Positions 10,524 through 20,934 of a stretch of DNA of 64,000 nt are shown in pieces. The notes below the pieces were generated by a model that searched no databases, had not been told where the DNA came from, and worked only from the letters and a program-made list of their open reading frames with translations. Source of the DNA: Erodium maritimum (Eukaryota > Streptophyta > Magnoliopsida > Geraniales > Geraniaceae); NCBI GenBank assembly GCA_963921825.1, contig OY997594.1, positions 55,413,675 through 55,477,674 of the forward strand. The letters are read 5' to 3'. Numbering within the stretch: position 1 is the stretch's first letter; each line of letters opens with the position of its first letter. A program made the position numbers and the translations under genes.

Positions 10524-11348
10524 TTGCCATGGTTTCTATCATGGCTCCTCTCCTCCTACTCGCATTTTATGAATTTGCTTTTGATAATTAATCCCCTGCG
10601 CCTCTTCTTGAGGATTTTGTTAGGAGTTTTTCAGCAGGGCTCCCTTCGAGCCTGTTCTAGCCATCGCGACGTTGGCTCCCTCCCGCCACCAATGACGCGT
10701 CTCCCGACTCTGTTCGACACCACCTCTACAACTCCGATTGTTTTCACTGAAGCCGCCACCGGCGCGTCCTTCTCCCTAGCCTCCACCACTGCACTCTCTG
10801 AAGCCGCCGCCGCCGTCGTCTTTAAGTTGTCGTCGTCGTCGTCTCTTACAACGCCTCCTCCGTGGCCTCCACCACCGCACCTCCCTCGACCCCTTTCTCG
10901 ATTATGGATCTCTTTTATTTTATCTGACTTCGTCTTTATAGGTTCACTAACGAAAAGAATTCAGTGCTCTAAGGACTGGCCTTGGGAGGGGTCCCTGGTA
11001 AGAGCTATGCCTCCCTCTGAAATTGATGATAGAAAGTTCGGTCGCACTCTCCAGAGTATACAATGTTTAGGCAATACCTTGAGCAACCGTAGTCAGTTTC
11101 GCCATACTTTAGAAGTGGGTGATAGCAGGTTCGGTCATATTCTACTATGCATGCAACGTTTAGGCAAGACCTTGAGCAACCGTAGTCAACTTCGCCTAGT
11201 TTTAGTTCTGAGTCGCCTTTATGGCACCCCATTCAATACCGTCAATGACAGTTATAGTATGAGAAGAACTGTGACACTATTGTGTCTTTTGTCTGTTCTT
11301 CGTGGTCAGGGATTTATTCCCAATGCACTCAGATGTATTTTAACTTAA
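10524..11348 (+). CDS. Unrecognised open frame, probably a repeat X relative
   Basis: An uninterrupted frame of 274 codons with an ATG start. The product begins with a hydrophobic, Leu-rich stretch (residues 1-40). A low-complexity Ser/Thr/Pro/Ala segment follows (about 50-125), then a piece reading KRIQCSKDWPWEGSL. A 93-bp tandem duplication encodes CLGNTLSNRSQ and then RLGKTLSNRSQ. The WEGSL area resembles RGFRDFYWEGSP in the neighbouring repeat X (about 11,810), so this is more likely a piece of a decayed mobile-element protein than a host gene. No domain was recognised with confidence. Confidence 0.3.
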   Translation: MPWFLSWLLSSYSHFMNLLLIINPLRLFLRILLGVFQQGSLRACSSHRDVGSLPPPMTRLPTLFDTTSTTPIVFTEAATGASFSLASTTALSEAAAAVVFKLSSSSSLTTPPPWPPPPHLPRPLSRLWISFILSDFVFIGSLTKRIQCSKDWPWEGSLVRAMPPSEIDDRKFGRTLQSIQCLGNTLSNRSQFRHTLEVGDSRFGHILLCMQRLGKTLSNRSQLRLVLVLSRLYGTPFNTVNDSYSMRRTVTLLCLLSVLRGQGFIPNALRCILT

Positions 11349-11451
11349 ATTAAGGCTGAAAAAAATGGTTAAATATGACAAAAAAGATTGAATGAGCTCT
11401 ATTAGCATTTTTTGGAGCCGCTTGCTCAAGCAGCTGTGCGTTTTAACCGGT

Positions 11452-13210
11452 GTTGATCCTCTTGGCACAGGTCCGATGTATCTTGTTCGTCGCATGGGCG
11501 GAGATCTTCCTTGCTAGTAGTTCTGACTGGTGGCCATCCAACCTCGACATCTTCAATCCTCTTCAGTCTCTGATTTGTCCACCTATACAATCCCGATGGT
11601 TGTCGTCGCACCCCCGCCGCCTCTACAACCGTCATTGAAGTTTCCATCGGTGTATCCACCTCATTGGCCTCCACCGAGACCTCCTTCTCGATCTCTATCC
11701 CGACTCTAGGTCAAGATGATCGACTATTTTTGTTTTGTTTTGTTTTTTTTGTTCCTTTTGTAAGGTTAATGATTAGTGAGCAAAGATTCAGGGTTTCTAC
11801 TAGAGGATTCAGGGACTTTTACTGGGAGGGATCCCCAAATCACATCTACCATCGTCGCTCTCCTCCCGTTAAAACTGTCGAGTTCAAGTTCGGTCACCCA
11901 CCTCACGATGAAAAGAGTCCTTGAAAAGTAGGGATCAAGCAGCGGTTTGGCACTAATTTGAGCGTCCCTTGCCAGTTTATTAGTTTAGATTTCATTAAGC
12001 TATCGTGCTTTCAAAACTAGAGACTAACTCTCGAATTTGTTATGAGAACTGCGAACAAAGCCTCTCCTGGTTCGTTAGGAAGGCATGTTCTGTGGCGAAT
12101 CTTCAGTGATCAGTGTATCTTCTTCCTGAGGCACTCCGTTGTAACGACTCTTTGATTTCTCAATAATATTATCAATTATTTTTTAAAAATGGTCAAATAA
12201 GACTATTAAAAAATAACTCTAGAGACGCTTTGTAGTCATAACCCTAGGGCTCATCTTTCAACACCTATAGCACTGACCAGCTCTACTGTTCCTGTTTCCT
12301 CGTGAGTTATGTGATGCCTTCGACTCCCCCACCACCTATGGAAACCTCTTCTACCGGACCTCATGCCTTTATTAAACCCAAGAAATCTCGGTGTGATCCT
12401 CATCCCAAACCGTCCACGTCTCCGTCGATGGTCCCCCTCCCCTCCTTCATCGTCTGTAACGTCCAAACCGTTGTTCTTCACTCATGAACTAACCGCATCC
12501 ACCTTCATTGTGGTTTGTACTCTACCAACGTCTCTGACGGATGGTGCAAATCGACCAATAGATAAGCGTGATTGGAAGATCCATACTAAGGAAGGATCGT
12601 TGATGCCCGCTCCTCTGTCGCTGCCGAACTCCAACTTTCTACTCACAATTAGGGGTGGCCCTAATCCCCCTGAATAGGTGATGAGAGCCCTCACATCCAC
12701 TCAGCATGGGATGCCCCTTTCGGGATTCGATCCCTATCTTCAGGTCTCGACGTCGTCTGGATCCTATGACAGCCTATCGATCATGTCAAGCCCTACGTCG
12801 AGGCCACCCCTGCCCCCAATCATTTTGTCGCCTTCTGTAGATGAGCTTTAGGATGGATTGTTTATGTGACTTGTTACGGTGAACGAAGAGGTTGTGATCG
12901 AGGCCACGTTCACCCCAATTTCCTTTGAGGTCTTTACATGTCGTTAGTTTGGCATGGTCGGTAGAATGCTCACGTGTTGGTCGTATCTGAAGGACACTAT
13001 GTTGAAGGTCATAATGAAGGCTTCAGGTCGCTGAAACTCGGACTCGTTGATCAAGGACTTGGAGCCTCTTAATTTTACCTACATTTTGTTATCACAGTTG
13101 TTGGTTGTTATAAAATACACTGTTAGAACCTATGATCTTGAATTTATTTTCTTTGATATATAAATTATTTACTTTTTACGTCTTACTATTTATGCTTACA
13201 ACTTAGATAA
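11452..13210 (+). repeat. Repeat X, left copy
   Basis: About 1.76 kb that recurs in inverted orientation at 59,474-61,222. The two are clearly diverged: a 72-codon minus-strand frame at 12,482-12,700 and its partner at 59,972-60,190 differ at about 13 residues. The plus strand reads RFRVSTRGFRDFYWEGSP, and later a Pro-rich frame (12,302-12,487). These look like broken coding sequence of a mobile element, perhaps a LINE ORF1-like protein, but the family is not certain. It ends at the start of a copy of repeat R. Confidence 0.6.
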
Positions 13211-13860
13211 AGTTGAAGGTCGAGTTAACAAAGGTCACATATTAAAAATTCTAGGTGGGAGTTGAGCTTTTCACGAATTATAAATATGTTCTTGTAGTAA
13301 ACAAAGACACATTGAACCTTATACAACTGGCGACATAAAAAAAATAGTCCTCTATGAATGTTTACTACATATCAAGGATGAATAAAAATATCTACTACTA
13401 TAATTATTTATGTAGTTCAATATTTTATTTTATTTAATAAGATGAATTGACGAACTATTTTATTTAATAGTATAGTGTTTAAAATAACAATTACGAAAAT
13501 ACAAAAAATACGATAACACATCTTGGTCACCTACATTTATGCGGTAGTCGTTCGTCTTTTAACGCACGATTATGGACATTATAAGAGAGGGAGTTTATTT
13601 TGGAGTTGTTTACTTGCAAGTTTGAAACGGGGCGAACCCATATGGTTTCGACAAGGCGACTGATTATTTCCTCGTGTGTCGAACAACATTTATAATTTGC
13701 ATCGAAGTCGCTCCAACTACGCTCATGTGGTGGACGATTCTCGAATCACCCACATTTACGATTATGGATGTTGCACGTAAGAGAAATTTTGATTTCAAAT
13801 AAGTAGGCTCAATCAAGCTATTATAAGACATTAAGTGGCGATAAAATTATAATATAACTA
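13210..13860 (+). repeat. Repeat R, copy 1
   Basis: AT-rich unit beginning near TTAGATAAAGTTGAAGGTCG and containing the landmarks ACGGGGCGAACCCATATGG, TTTGCATCGAAGTCG and GGACGATTCTCGAATCACCC. Related copies lie at 14,930-15,890, 16,863-17,530, 57,003-57,670 (inverted) and, in part, 61,222-61,470 (inverted). It follows repeat X directly here, so X and R may be parts of one element. Class unknown. Confidence 0.7.
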
Positions 13861-14049
13861 TAGAAAGTTATACGGGTCTAGAGCGTCAATACACCTACCC
13901 CACAGTGGGCTTCTTAGACTATATTCTAGAACTCGGGGTACTCAACCCTCTATCTATGTAAGAGTTGTTGGCACTAGTTATTGAATAATAATACCCGACC
14001 TCGTTTAAAAAACATGTAATAAAAACATTGGATTAGGAAGAATTTCAAA
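13861..14049. other. Short AT-rich spacer
   Basis: Nothing is recognised between repeat R copy 1 and the Gypsy gag relic. Confidence 0.5.
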
Positions 14050-14420
14050 AATTGTATAAACATGCTATGTCATGCGATACAGTCAAGTGTTACATTGGTG
14101 GTGGCGTTTGGCTGACACGGATGAAGATTCTCCCGTGGAACTATAGGGTTTTTTTTCTTTCTCAGTTATGCTTGAGAATATGCAGGGTAAGATCCATAAT
14201 GTGGTCGGATTATTCAAGAAGCATGGTCATGACATGAAAGGATGCAACACAGAAATAAGGGAAACATTGGTCAAGTGGGGAAAATGTGTTTAAGGAGAAT
14301 ACATGAAAGATACACTAGTGTCAGATAAAAATTACCTTCCTCAATAAGAGGACGGATCAGTAGGGCATCCAATAACTGAGGCTATTTAGAAATAGTATCA
14401 CCCTAGATAAGAAGAAGATT
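14050..14420 (+). mobile_element. Ty3/Gypsy gag relic (Tat/Athila-like)
   Basis: A zinc-knuckle neighbourhood reading FKKHGHDMKGCNTE, followed by a basic stretch, resembles the C-terminal gag of Tat/Athila-type Gypsy elements (family pattern CxFHxxHGHDTxxC). It is a broken fossil with several breaks. No LTRs or pol could be tied to it. The relatedness is judged from this motif only. Confidence 0.5.
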
Positions 14421-14929
14421 TTTGTGTTAGAGGGCTAAGCAATTCAGGCCATAACAATAATTTAGAGGCTATTTTATATGTTATTTCAACAATTTAGAAG
14501 TGTTTTCATCATTTCTATATATATTTATCTTTTCATTTTTTGTTTTATAAGTTTATAGTCTACTTAGTAACTATGATATTTTCATATATCTTAATCGTTT
14601 GTAAATGAACTCTAAGAATCTAGGATTGTAGGAAGTAACATTGTTCTTTTGTGAATTAAATAGATATTATGTGATGTCGCATGTTGATGGTCATGTCGGA
14701 AAATTTTATTTGGAAGTGAGTCTCTTAAATGATAGGAAATATTCCGTCCCCTTGATACAATGAATTATGAGTTTATGGTTAGTGGTAATTGGTCTGAATT
14801 ACATCTAAGACCCGACCACGTGAGTGTGTAATTGGTCAAGGTTTCGAGAATTTTACGTTAATGCTTGCCCTCAGTACCCTAAGGTTTCTTAGATGCAACT
14901 CGAACACCAACCATGTTGTAATAGTTATT
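14421..14929. other. AT-rich stretch, nothing recognised
   Basis: No coding, RNA or repeat feature that I can support. Confidence 0.5.
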
Positions 14930-15890
14930 GCCTCTTAATTTTACCTACATTTCGTTATCACGGTTGTTGGTTGTTATTAAATACAATGTTATGAACCTAT
15001 GATCTTGAATTTATTTTATTTGATATGTAAAATTTTACTTTTTACGTCTTATTATTTATGCTTACAACTTAGATGAAGTTGAAGGTCGAGTCAACAAAGG
15101 TCACAGATCAAAAATTCTAAGTGAAAGTTGAGCTTTACGCGAATTATAAATATTTTCTTGTGGTAAACAAAGACATATTGAACCTTATACAAATGGCGAC
15201 ATAAAAAAACAATAGTCCTCCATGAATGTTTACTATTTATCAAGGATGAATAAAAATATCTACTACTCTAATTATTCATGTAGTTCAATATTTTATTTAT
15301 TTATTTGAAACGATTTGTGTATTATTTTATTTAATAATTTATTGTGTAAAATATATAATTACGAAAATATAAAAGAATACTCATAACACCTCTTGACGGA
15401 CGTTACCATGATGCAAGAAAAACAACAAAAATATTAATGTATATCTCTATCGAACCAAAATAGCTGAATAACGAACCAGATAGAGATTGTATGCCTATTT
15501 TATTTTATGGGTACAATACCCGGACTTACCTCCAATAACTACTTGACGAGTGATGCACTTTCCGTGCCCCGATTCTACATGTAAAACTTGAGAAATACGT
15601 ACATTTTACTTGCAAAAAAAAGGCTACAGTTTGAAACGGGGTCAAACCCATATGGATTTCGACAAAGGCGAATAATTATTTCCTCGTGGGTTAAACAATA
15701 TTTATAATTTGCATCGATGTGGCTCCAACCACGTTCATGTGTTGGACGATTCTCGAATCGCCCATATTTACGTAGTAGTGGATCGTCTTTTGGTGCACGA
15801 CTATGGGCATTGTACGTAAGAGAAATTTTGATTTCAAATGAGTAGGCTCAATCAGGCTTTCATAACAAATTAAGTGACAATAAAATCGTT
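14930..15890 (+). repeat. Repeat R, copy 2, with the end of repeat X
   Basis: It starts with the same CTCTTAATTTTACCTACATTT block that ends repeat X at 13,065 and continues through all the R landmarks, with more differences than copies 1 and 3 show between each other. The part at 15,590-15,800 is the best match to the inverted fragment at 61,222-61,470. Confidence 0.65.
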
Positions 15891-15902
15891 CTCATAGAAT
15901 AT

Positions 15903-16424
15903 GTGGCTGCGGCAGAGAGAAACCTAATTCTCTCTGCGCGCAGCCCCTCCCCACCCTCCTCCATGGCAGCTCCTTTCTTCCACCGTCGAAGTCCCAGCTT
16001 CCAAGCTCTCCACTACCTCCAGGTGAGGTTCTCTCTACCCTACTTAGGGTTCGCCGCCGCCGTCATCGTCGTCTATTTCCGCCCACCAGCCGCCGTGACC
16101 GTCATCGCCGTCCATCGCCGCCCCCGTCATCGTCGTCCATCGCCGCCCTCGTCATCGCCGTCTCTCATCCACCGTGGCCCTCCTGCCATTTTCCGGGTTA
16201 TGGACTCCATGCGCCGTCCCCCATCTGCGGCGGCCTCCCGCCCCAGAGCCACCTAACGTCGGCATGGGTGCGTTCCCTCGATGGATCTGGGATCCGGGAG
16301 GAAGGACGATAAGTCGGGGTATGTCTCCACAGCACCCGAAGTCGGGACCCTCGATCTCGAACAAACCGCTGCGGGTCGAACCAGTGATCTCGTCTTCCGC
16401 ACTACTTCGAAAGATCCGGGCGAA
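15903..16424 (+). pseudogene. Captured plant gene 5' fragment, second copy of the 5,208-5,432 block
   Basis: GC-rich, CCG/CGTC-repetitive sequence with a leader-like start (AGAGAAACCTAATTCTCTCT), a frame of 117 codons from 15,903 and TTAGGGTTCGCCGCCGCC. All are typical of plant 5' UTRs and first exons and unlike the AT-rich surroundings. From 16,281 it reads DLGSGRKDDKSGYVSTAPEV, matching the minus-strand block at 5,208-5,432. It stops abruptly at 16,424, where the left arm of the large inverted repeat (the cut end of a Mutator-like element) begins. The parent gene was not recognised. Confidence 0.5.
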
Positions 16425-16853
16425 TCATGTTCGATTTTGGAAAATGAGGTGATAAATCCAGTGTATAGTGTTGATAAATCCAGTGTATAGTGTTGATAAA
16501 AATTACCCAGACTTAACTTTTTTTAAAAAAATCAACCCCAAAAATAATTTTTTTTCGTGCTTCAAAATATATTCATGACTGATCTTGATAAAAAGCCCTT
16601 GAAAAAACAAAACTAATGGCGCAAGTTTGAAGCCAATCGGAGTTCAAACGAAGCGGGAAAAATTAAATTAGTGAATTGGTATGATGGTTTTACTAAGAAG
16701 CCCTTACCCCTAACTAAAAAGTGCTGTTTTTTTTTGCAGCCAACAAGTCAACCACTCAATTGCATCTCATCCATCCATTCTTAAAATGAATGGCTTGGAT
16801 TGGTTCACACAGTTTTTACGTTAAAGAGTGGTTTCTATTTGATTTTTTTCTCT
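16425..16853 (-). mobile_element. Cut end of the Mutator-like element that is complete at 57,680-59,464
   Basis: It contains one terminal repeat, ending near TTTCTATTTGATTTTTTTCTC, and the first 22-bp core repeats (GATAAATCCAGTGTATAGTG). At 16,425 it stops against unrelated captured-gene sequence. Its flanking target copy, ACACCTTAG (16,854-16,862), is kept. Confidence 0.8.
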
Positions 16854-16862
16854 ACACCTTAG

Positions 16863-17530
16863 AGAAAGTTGAAGTTCGAGTTAACAAAAGTCACATATTA
16901 AAAATTGTAGGTGGGAGTTGAGCTTTTCACGAATTATAAATATGTTCTTGGGGTAAACAAAGACACATCGAACCTTATACAACGGGCGACAAAAAAAATA
17001 GTCCTCTATGAACGTTTATTACTTATCAAAGATGAATAAAAATATCTACTACCATAATTATTTATGTAGTTCAATATTTTATTTTATTTAAAAAGATTAA
17101 TTGACGAGCTATTTTATTTAATAATATAGTGTTTAAAATAACAATTACGAAAATACAAAAATACGATAACACATCTTGAGTCACCTACATTTATGCGGTA
17201 GTCGTTCGTCTTTTAACGCACGATTATGGACATTATAAGAGAGGGAGTTTATTTTGGAGTTGTTTACTTGCAAGTTTGACACGGGGCGAACCCATATGGT
17301 TTCGACAAGGCGACTGATTATTTCCTCGTATGTCGGATAACATTTATAATTTGCATCGAAGTCGGTCCAACTACGCTCATGTGGTGGACGATTCTCGAAT
17401 CACCCACATTTACGATTATGGACGTTGTACGTAAGAGAAATTTTGATTTCAAATAAGTAGGCTCAATCAGGCTATCATAACACATTAAGTGGCAATAAAA
17501 TTATAATATGACTATAGAAAGTTCAAATTC
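16863..17530 (+). repeat. Repeat R, copy 3 (inside the left arm)
   Basis: Carries all R landmarks: ACGGGGCGAACCCATATGG, TTTGCATCGAAGTCG and the GATTCTCGAATCACCC end. It is close to copy 1 and ends about 400 bp before the start codon of the gene, so it forms the outer part of the gene's upstream region. Confidence 0.75.
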
Positions 17531-17686
17531 AGAATGGGTGGGAATTTTGATTTCAAAAAAGTGTTCCAAATTAAAGAAGAGAAATTGAATAGTAGAAAAC
17601 ATAAGCCAAAGCGGGAATGGGTCATGGGCAGGTTCTACGGTTAATTTATGTGTATCGCCGATTCAAATTCAACCCACAAGTCATTC

Positions 17687-17800
17687 TTGACGGTCAACAT
17701 ATTCAACAGCTGACCATTTCCTCGTATACGATGGCAATACCGGTCTTGGTCACTTGGGTTGCCATAAATACGCACATATATATATGGTCTTCCTCTCTCC
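17687..17800 (+). promoter_or_regulatory. Core promoter region of the left gene copy
   Basis: Seen: ATAAATA (17,764-17,770) and a TATATATATA run (about 17,776-17,785), 140-160 bp before the start codon and the only good TATA candidates. A palindromic TTGACGGTCAA (17,687-17,697) holds two inverted TTGAC cores, the motif bound by WRKY factors. A CT-rich initiator-like stretch follows near 17,787-17,805. An untranslated leader of about 120 nt rich in CACAAACA fits plant practice. The same region is present in the right arm. WRKY control is inference. Confidence 0.5.
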
Positions 17801-17926
17801 ATTCTCATCACCACATACAAATATCCCAAAACTCAGATCCTCAGCTATATAGTTATTACCTACTCTCTCATCACAGCCACAGCCACCACCACAAACACAA
17901 ACACACAAAGCAACAAGGATTAATTA

Positions 17927-19159
17927 ATGGCTTCCTTGCAAAGTTCATCGGCCGTCCTAATCTCCTCATCATGCTCTTCATCTTCCAAGAGACCGGTGAT
18001 TAAGTCTGCCCTCAATTTCCCAAAACTCCCCAACAAAATGGCTTTGTCCAAATTGCCTACCAAGAGCTTGTTGGCGATCGAAGATTTCAGCAGAAGGAAC
18101 GGATTCGCCGCGGCCGTACCAATTATAGACGAGAAGCATCAAATCTCTCCGGCATCCGTCCAGCTCCACGCCCTCCTGGAGGCCATCGCCGACAGGATCG
18201 AGATGCACGACAACATATGCGAGCAGCGCAACAACTGGAACACCCTCCTCCTCAACTCGGTGAACATGATCACCCTCACCGCCACCACCATGGCCGGCGT
18301 CGCCGCCACCACCGGATCCCACAACCTGGCCCTGAACATCTCCTCCACGCTCCTCTTCTCCGCCGCCACAGCGATGCTGGCCGTCATGAACAAGATCCAG
18401 CCCTCCCAGCTCGCCGAGGAGCAACGCAACGCCTCCAGGCTCTTCAAGCAGCTCCACGCCCAAGTCAAGACCACTCTCGCGCTCCGAACCCCGACCAAAG
18501 CCGACGTGAGCGACGTCATGGCCAAGGTGCTCTCCCTGGACCGGGCCTACCCTCTCCCCTTGCTCGGCACCATGCTCGAGAAATTCCCCGCCACTCTCGA
18601 GCCCGCGGTGTGGTGGCCCACCCACAAAAACAACGCAACCACCCACCGGGAATCTCGGAGGCAGTTAAGCAACGGCTGGAGCGCTGAGCTGGAGCAGGAG
18701 ATGAGAGACATTGTGTCCGCCTTGAAGACCAGAGACGCCCAGGAGTACAAAAAGCTAGGCAACTTGGTGCTCAAGGTCAACAAGGTTCTCGCCATCTCGG
18801 GTCCTCTCCTCACCGGTCTCGCCGCCGCCGGCTCCGCCTTCGCGGGGGTCTCCTCGTGGGCCGCCATGGCCGCCGTCGTCGGCGGAGCCTTGGGAGGCAC
18901 CGTTGCTAGCCTCGAGCACGGTGGCCAAGTCGGTATGGTTTTCGAGATGTACAGAAACTGCGCCGGGTTTTTCGGGATGTTGGAAGACTCTATTGAGTCA
19001 ACGCTCCAAGAAGGAGACGTGGACAAGAGAGAGAACGGAGAGGTGTTTGAGATGAAGATCGCCATGAAATTGGGCCGGAGCTTGTCCCAGCTCAGAGATT
19101 TTGCTACCAAATCCGCGGCTTGCTTGTCACCTCGGGAGTTTGCTAGCAAGCTTTTCTGA
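17927..19159 (+). CDS. Probable F-box protein At4g22030-like, plastid-type N-terminus (copy 1)
   Basis: An intronless gene of 410 codons; the start codon lies in TTAATGGCT after an A-rich leader, with in-frame stops upstream. Residues 1-55 are Ser-, Lys- and Arg-rich and poor in acids, like a chloroplast transit peptide. Residues 75-230 hold the most family-like part, with EMHDNICEQRNNWNTLLLNS, NKIQPSQLAEEQRNASRLFK and LEKFPATLEPAVWWP. Hydrophobic stretches lie at 106-130 and 139-154, and an Ala/Gly-rich one at 281-331. From memory of the family these match plant proteins named probable F-box protein At4g22030. I see no clear F-box, so the name should not be read as a function; the hydrophobic segments suggest membrane association. 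Codon use is GC-rich, unlike the surrounding transposons. An identical protein is encoded at 55,374-56,606. Confidence 0.8.
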   Translation: MASLQSSSAVLISSSCSSSSKRPVIKSALNFPKLPNKMALSKLPTKSLLAIEDFSRRNGFAAAVPIIDEKHQISPASVQLHALLEAIADRIEMHDNICEQRNNWNTLLLNSVNMITLTATTMAGVAATTGSHNLALNISSTLLFSAATAMLAVMNKIQPSQLAEEQRNASRLFKQLHAQVKTTLALRTPTKADVSDVMAKVLSLDRAYPLPLLGTMLEKFPATLEPAVWWPTHKNNATTHRESRRQLSNGWSAELEQEMRDIVSALKTRDAQEYKKLGNLVLKVNKVLAISGPLLTGLAAAGSAFAGVSSWAAMAAVVGGALGGTVASLEHGGQVGMVFEMYRNCAGFFGMLEDSIESTLQEGDVDKRENGEVFEMKIAMKLGRSLSQLRDFATKSAACLSPREFASKLF

Positions 19160-19513
19160 TCACCCTCTTAATCTCTGTAATTAATTACTAATCATTCTTT
19201 GATTTCTTAAACGAACCAATTTTATAGTTTTGTATAGATCAATATAAATGTACATGACAAATATACTTGATTATTTATACTGTTCAATCCTCTTGTTTTT
19301 TATAAATAGTAGAAATGTATGCATATGACAATTGAGAAATATTATATTAAACAAATTCATACCAAAACAAAATGGACAATTTTTTTTCTCCCCGCTGTAT
19401 ATTCAACCCATCCCATTATTTAAGAATAAAGATTAGGTCAACTCATCCCGTTATTTAAAAATAAAGATTAGGTCAACTTGTTTTTCATAACTATTAGATT
19501 TCAAAAGTGAGTT
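19160..19513 (+). other. 3' flank of the gene with a 36-bp tandem pair
   Basis: AT-rich 3' region. A 36-bp unit (CATCCC-TTATTTAA-AATAAAGATTAGGTCAA) is repeated twice at about 19,407-19,478, so there are two AATAAA polyadenylation signals, 36 bp apart. The right arm has the same pair. Confidence 0.6.
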
Positions 19514-19977
19514 AGTTTGTGTTTTTCTTTACGGCCTTCAACTCGCGGCTGCCCTAAAGACTTGTAATGGGTCTAAGGCATCCGAGTTGGATGGGTATTC
19601 GCTATTGTTTCTGCAGAAGATCTAGTCCTTGTTAAAGGGGGTTGCTATAGAGCTGTTTTCCGCTTTCTTTAGTAGGACAAACTAGGAAAGGGGTTGAACT
19701 CCATGTTTATAGCCTTGATACCGAAAGTTGACAATCCCAAGTATTTCAACTATTTCAGGCCTATTAGTCTTGTTTCCTCTATTTATAAGATCTTGGCGAA
19801 GGTTCCGTCTAGATAACTCAAGACAGTAATTGACGGGTTGGTTAGTGATACGCACTCGGGTTTTATTGGTGCTCGTCAATTTTTTTTATGGTGTTTTGAT
19901 TGTTTCTGAGTTGATCAGTTATCTAAGGAATTAAAAGGAGGAGGTGGTGTTTTTTAAGATAGATTTTGGAAAAGCCT

Positions 19978-20066
19978 TTGGATCCCCCTCTTCTTCGATT
20001 AGTGATTACTCCCAATCCAAAGAACCCCTTTTCCATTCATAGAGAAATCCAATCGTCAAAATCGTA
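19978..20066 (+). other. About 85-bp foreign insertion in the LINE-A reverse transcriptase
   Basis: The RT motif DFEKAYDSVSW is split. GATTTTGGAAAAGCC ends near 19,975 and TATGACTCGGTAAGTTGG resumes near 20,064, with an unrelated block between them that contains CCCCTCTTCTTCGATTAGTG. The same block is at 54,467-54,555 in the right arm, so it predates the arm duplication. It has no terminal repeats. The style recalls filler DNA captured at a break, and a plastid source is possible but unproven. Confidence 0.5.
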
Positions 20067-20934
20067 TGACTCGGTAAGTTGGAAATGTTTGTACTTGTGC
20101 CTCTTCAGAATGGGGTTTAGGAGGAGGTGGAGGGGCTTGATTTCTGAATGCCTTGCATCCCACACTTCGGTTCTTGTGAACGAGTCTCCATCTCCAGAAC
20201 TTGAGATGGGCCGCATTTTGAGACAGGGTTGCCTTCTCTCGCCTCTCTTGTTTGTGTTAGCAGCAGAGGGTCTTCACCAGGTGCTGATAGGTTATGAGGC
20301 CCGTGGGGAGTTTCCTGGGATTCAGTTTTTGGGTGTGAGATCCTTCCATTTACCATCTTCAGTTCGTCGATGACACGGTAATTTTCATCCAAGGAGGTTG
20401 CAGGATGATGAGTACCCAAAGCTTGCTTTGTTGGGTATTCAGTTTTGTTCGGGTCTGAAGATTAACTTCTCTAAGTCCAGCTGCCATCTTTTTTAATGTT
20501 GGGTTGTTGGCTAAGGAAGGCGTAACTGATATTATGGGATGCTCTATATGCATAGTATCGTTCTTGTACTCGGGGTTCAGGATGAGGGCCAAACCGAAGA
20601 GACTACAAACCTTGGATCCGATAGTTTCGAAATATAAGAGGAAGTGGTCGTGGCAAGAAAAGTTCCTGAGTTTGGGCGATCGGGCAACCCTCATTAAGTC
20701 CATCTTATCTGATTTACCTCTCCATTTTATGTCAGTTATGCAGGCCCCTCCATGCATCATTCATGAATCAGAGAGGTGGAAACGGTTGTTCATGTGGGGT
20801 GGGACTGCGAGGAAGAAGTCGTTGTATAAGATTTCAAGGGATGTGGTGTGCTACCCGAAGGAGGAGAGAGGGTTATGGGTAAGAAGTTCGGCTCGTATTA
20901 ACGAGAGCCTGCTTGCAAAATGGTGATCGAGGTT

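Larger units (their letters stand above)
16425..20934 (+). repeat. Left arm of a large inverted repeat (about 4.5 kb)
   Basis: It matches the reverse complement of 53,599-58,132. From the gene to the inner end, coordinates of the two arms always add to 74,533, so there are no net length changes. The 410-codon gene encodes the same protein in both arms, and the flanks I compared are the same. Differences appear at the inner edge (about 20,640-20,930). At the outer edge the right arm has one extra 22-bp repeat. The arm contains a cut Mutator-like end, repeat R, the gene and the start of LINE-A. Confidence 0.95.

Noticed and set aside
17978-19149. Long minus-strand frames of 128-222 codons opposite the gene
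   Set aside because: They come from the GC-rich codon pattern of the real plus-strand gene; the products are low-complexity (Gly/Glu/Val-rich) with no family features. The mirror set at 55,384-56,555 is the same.
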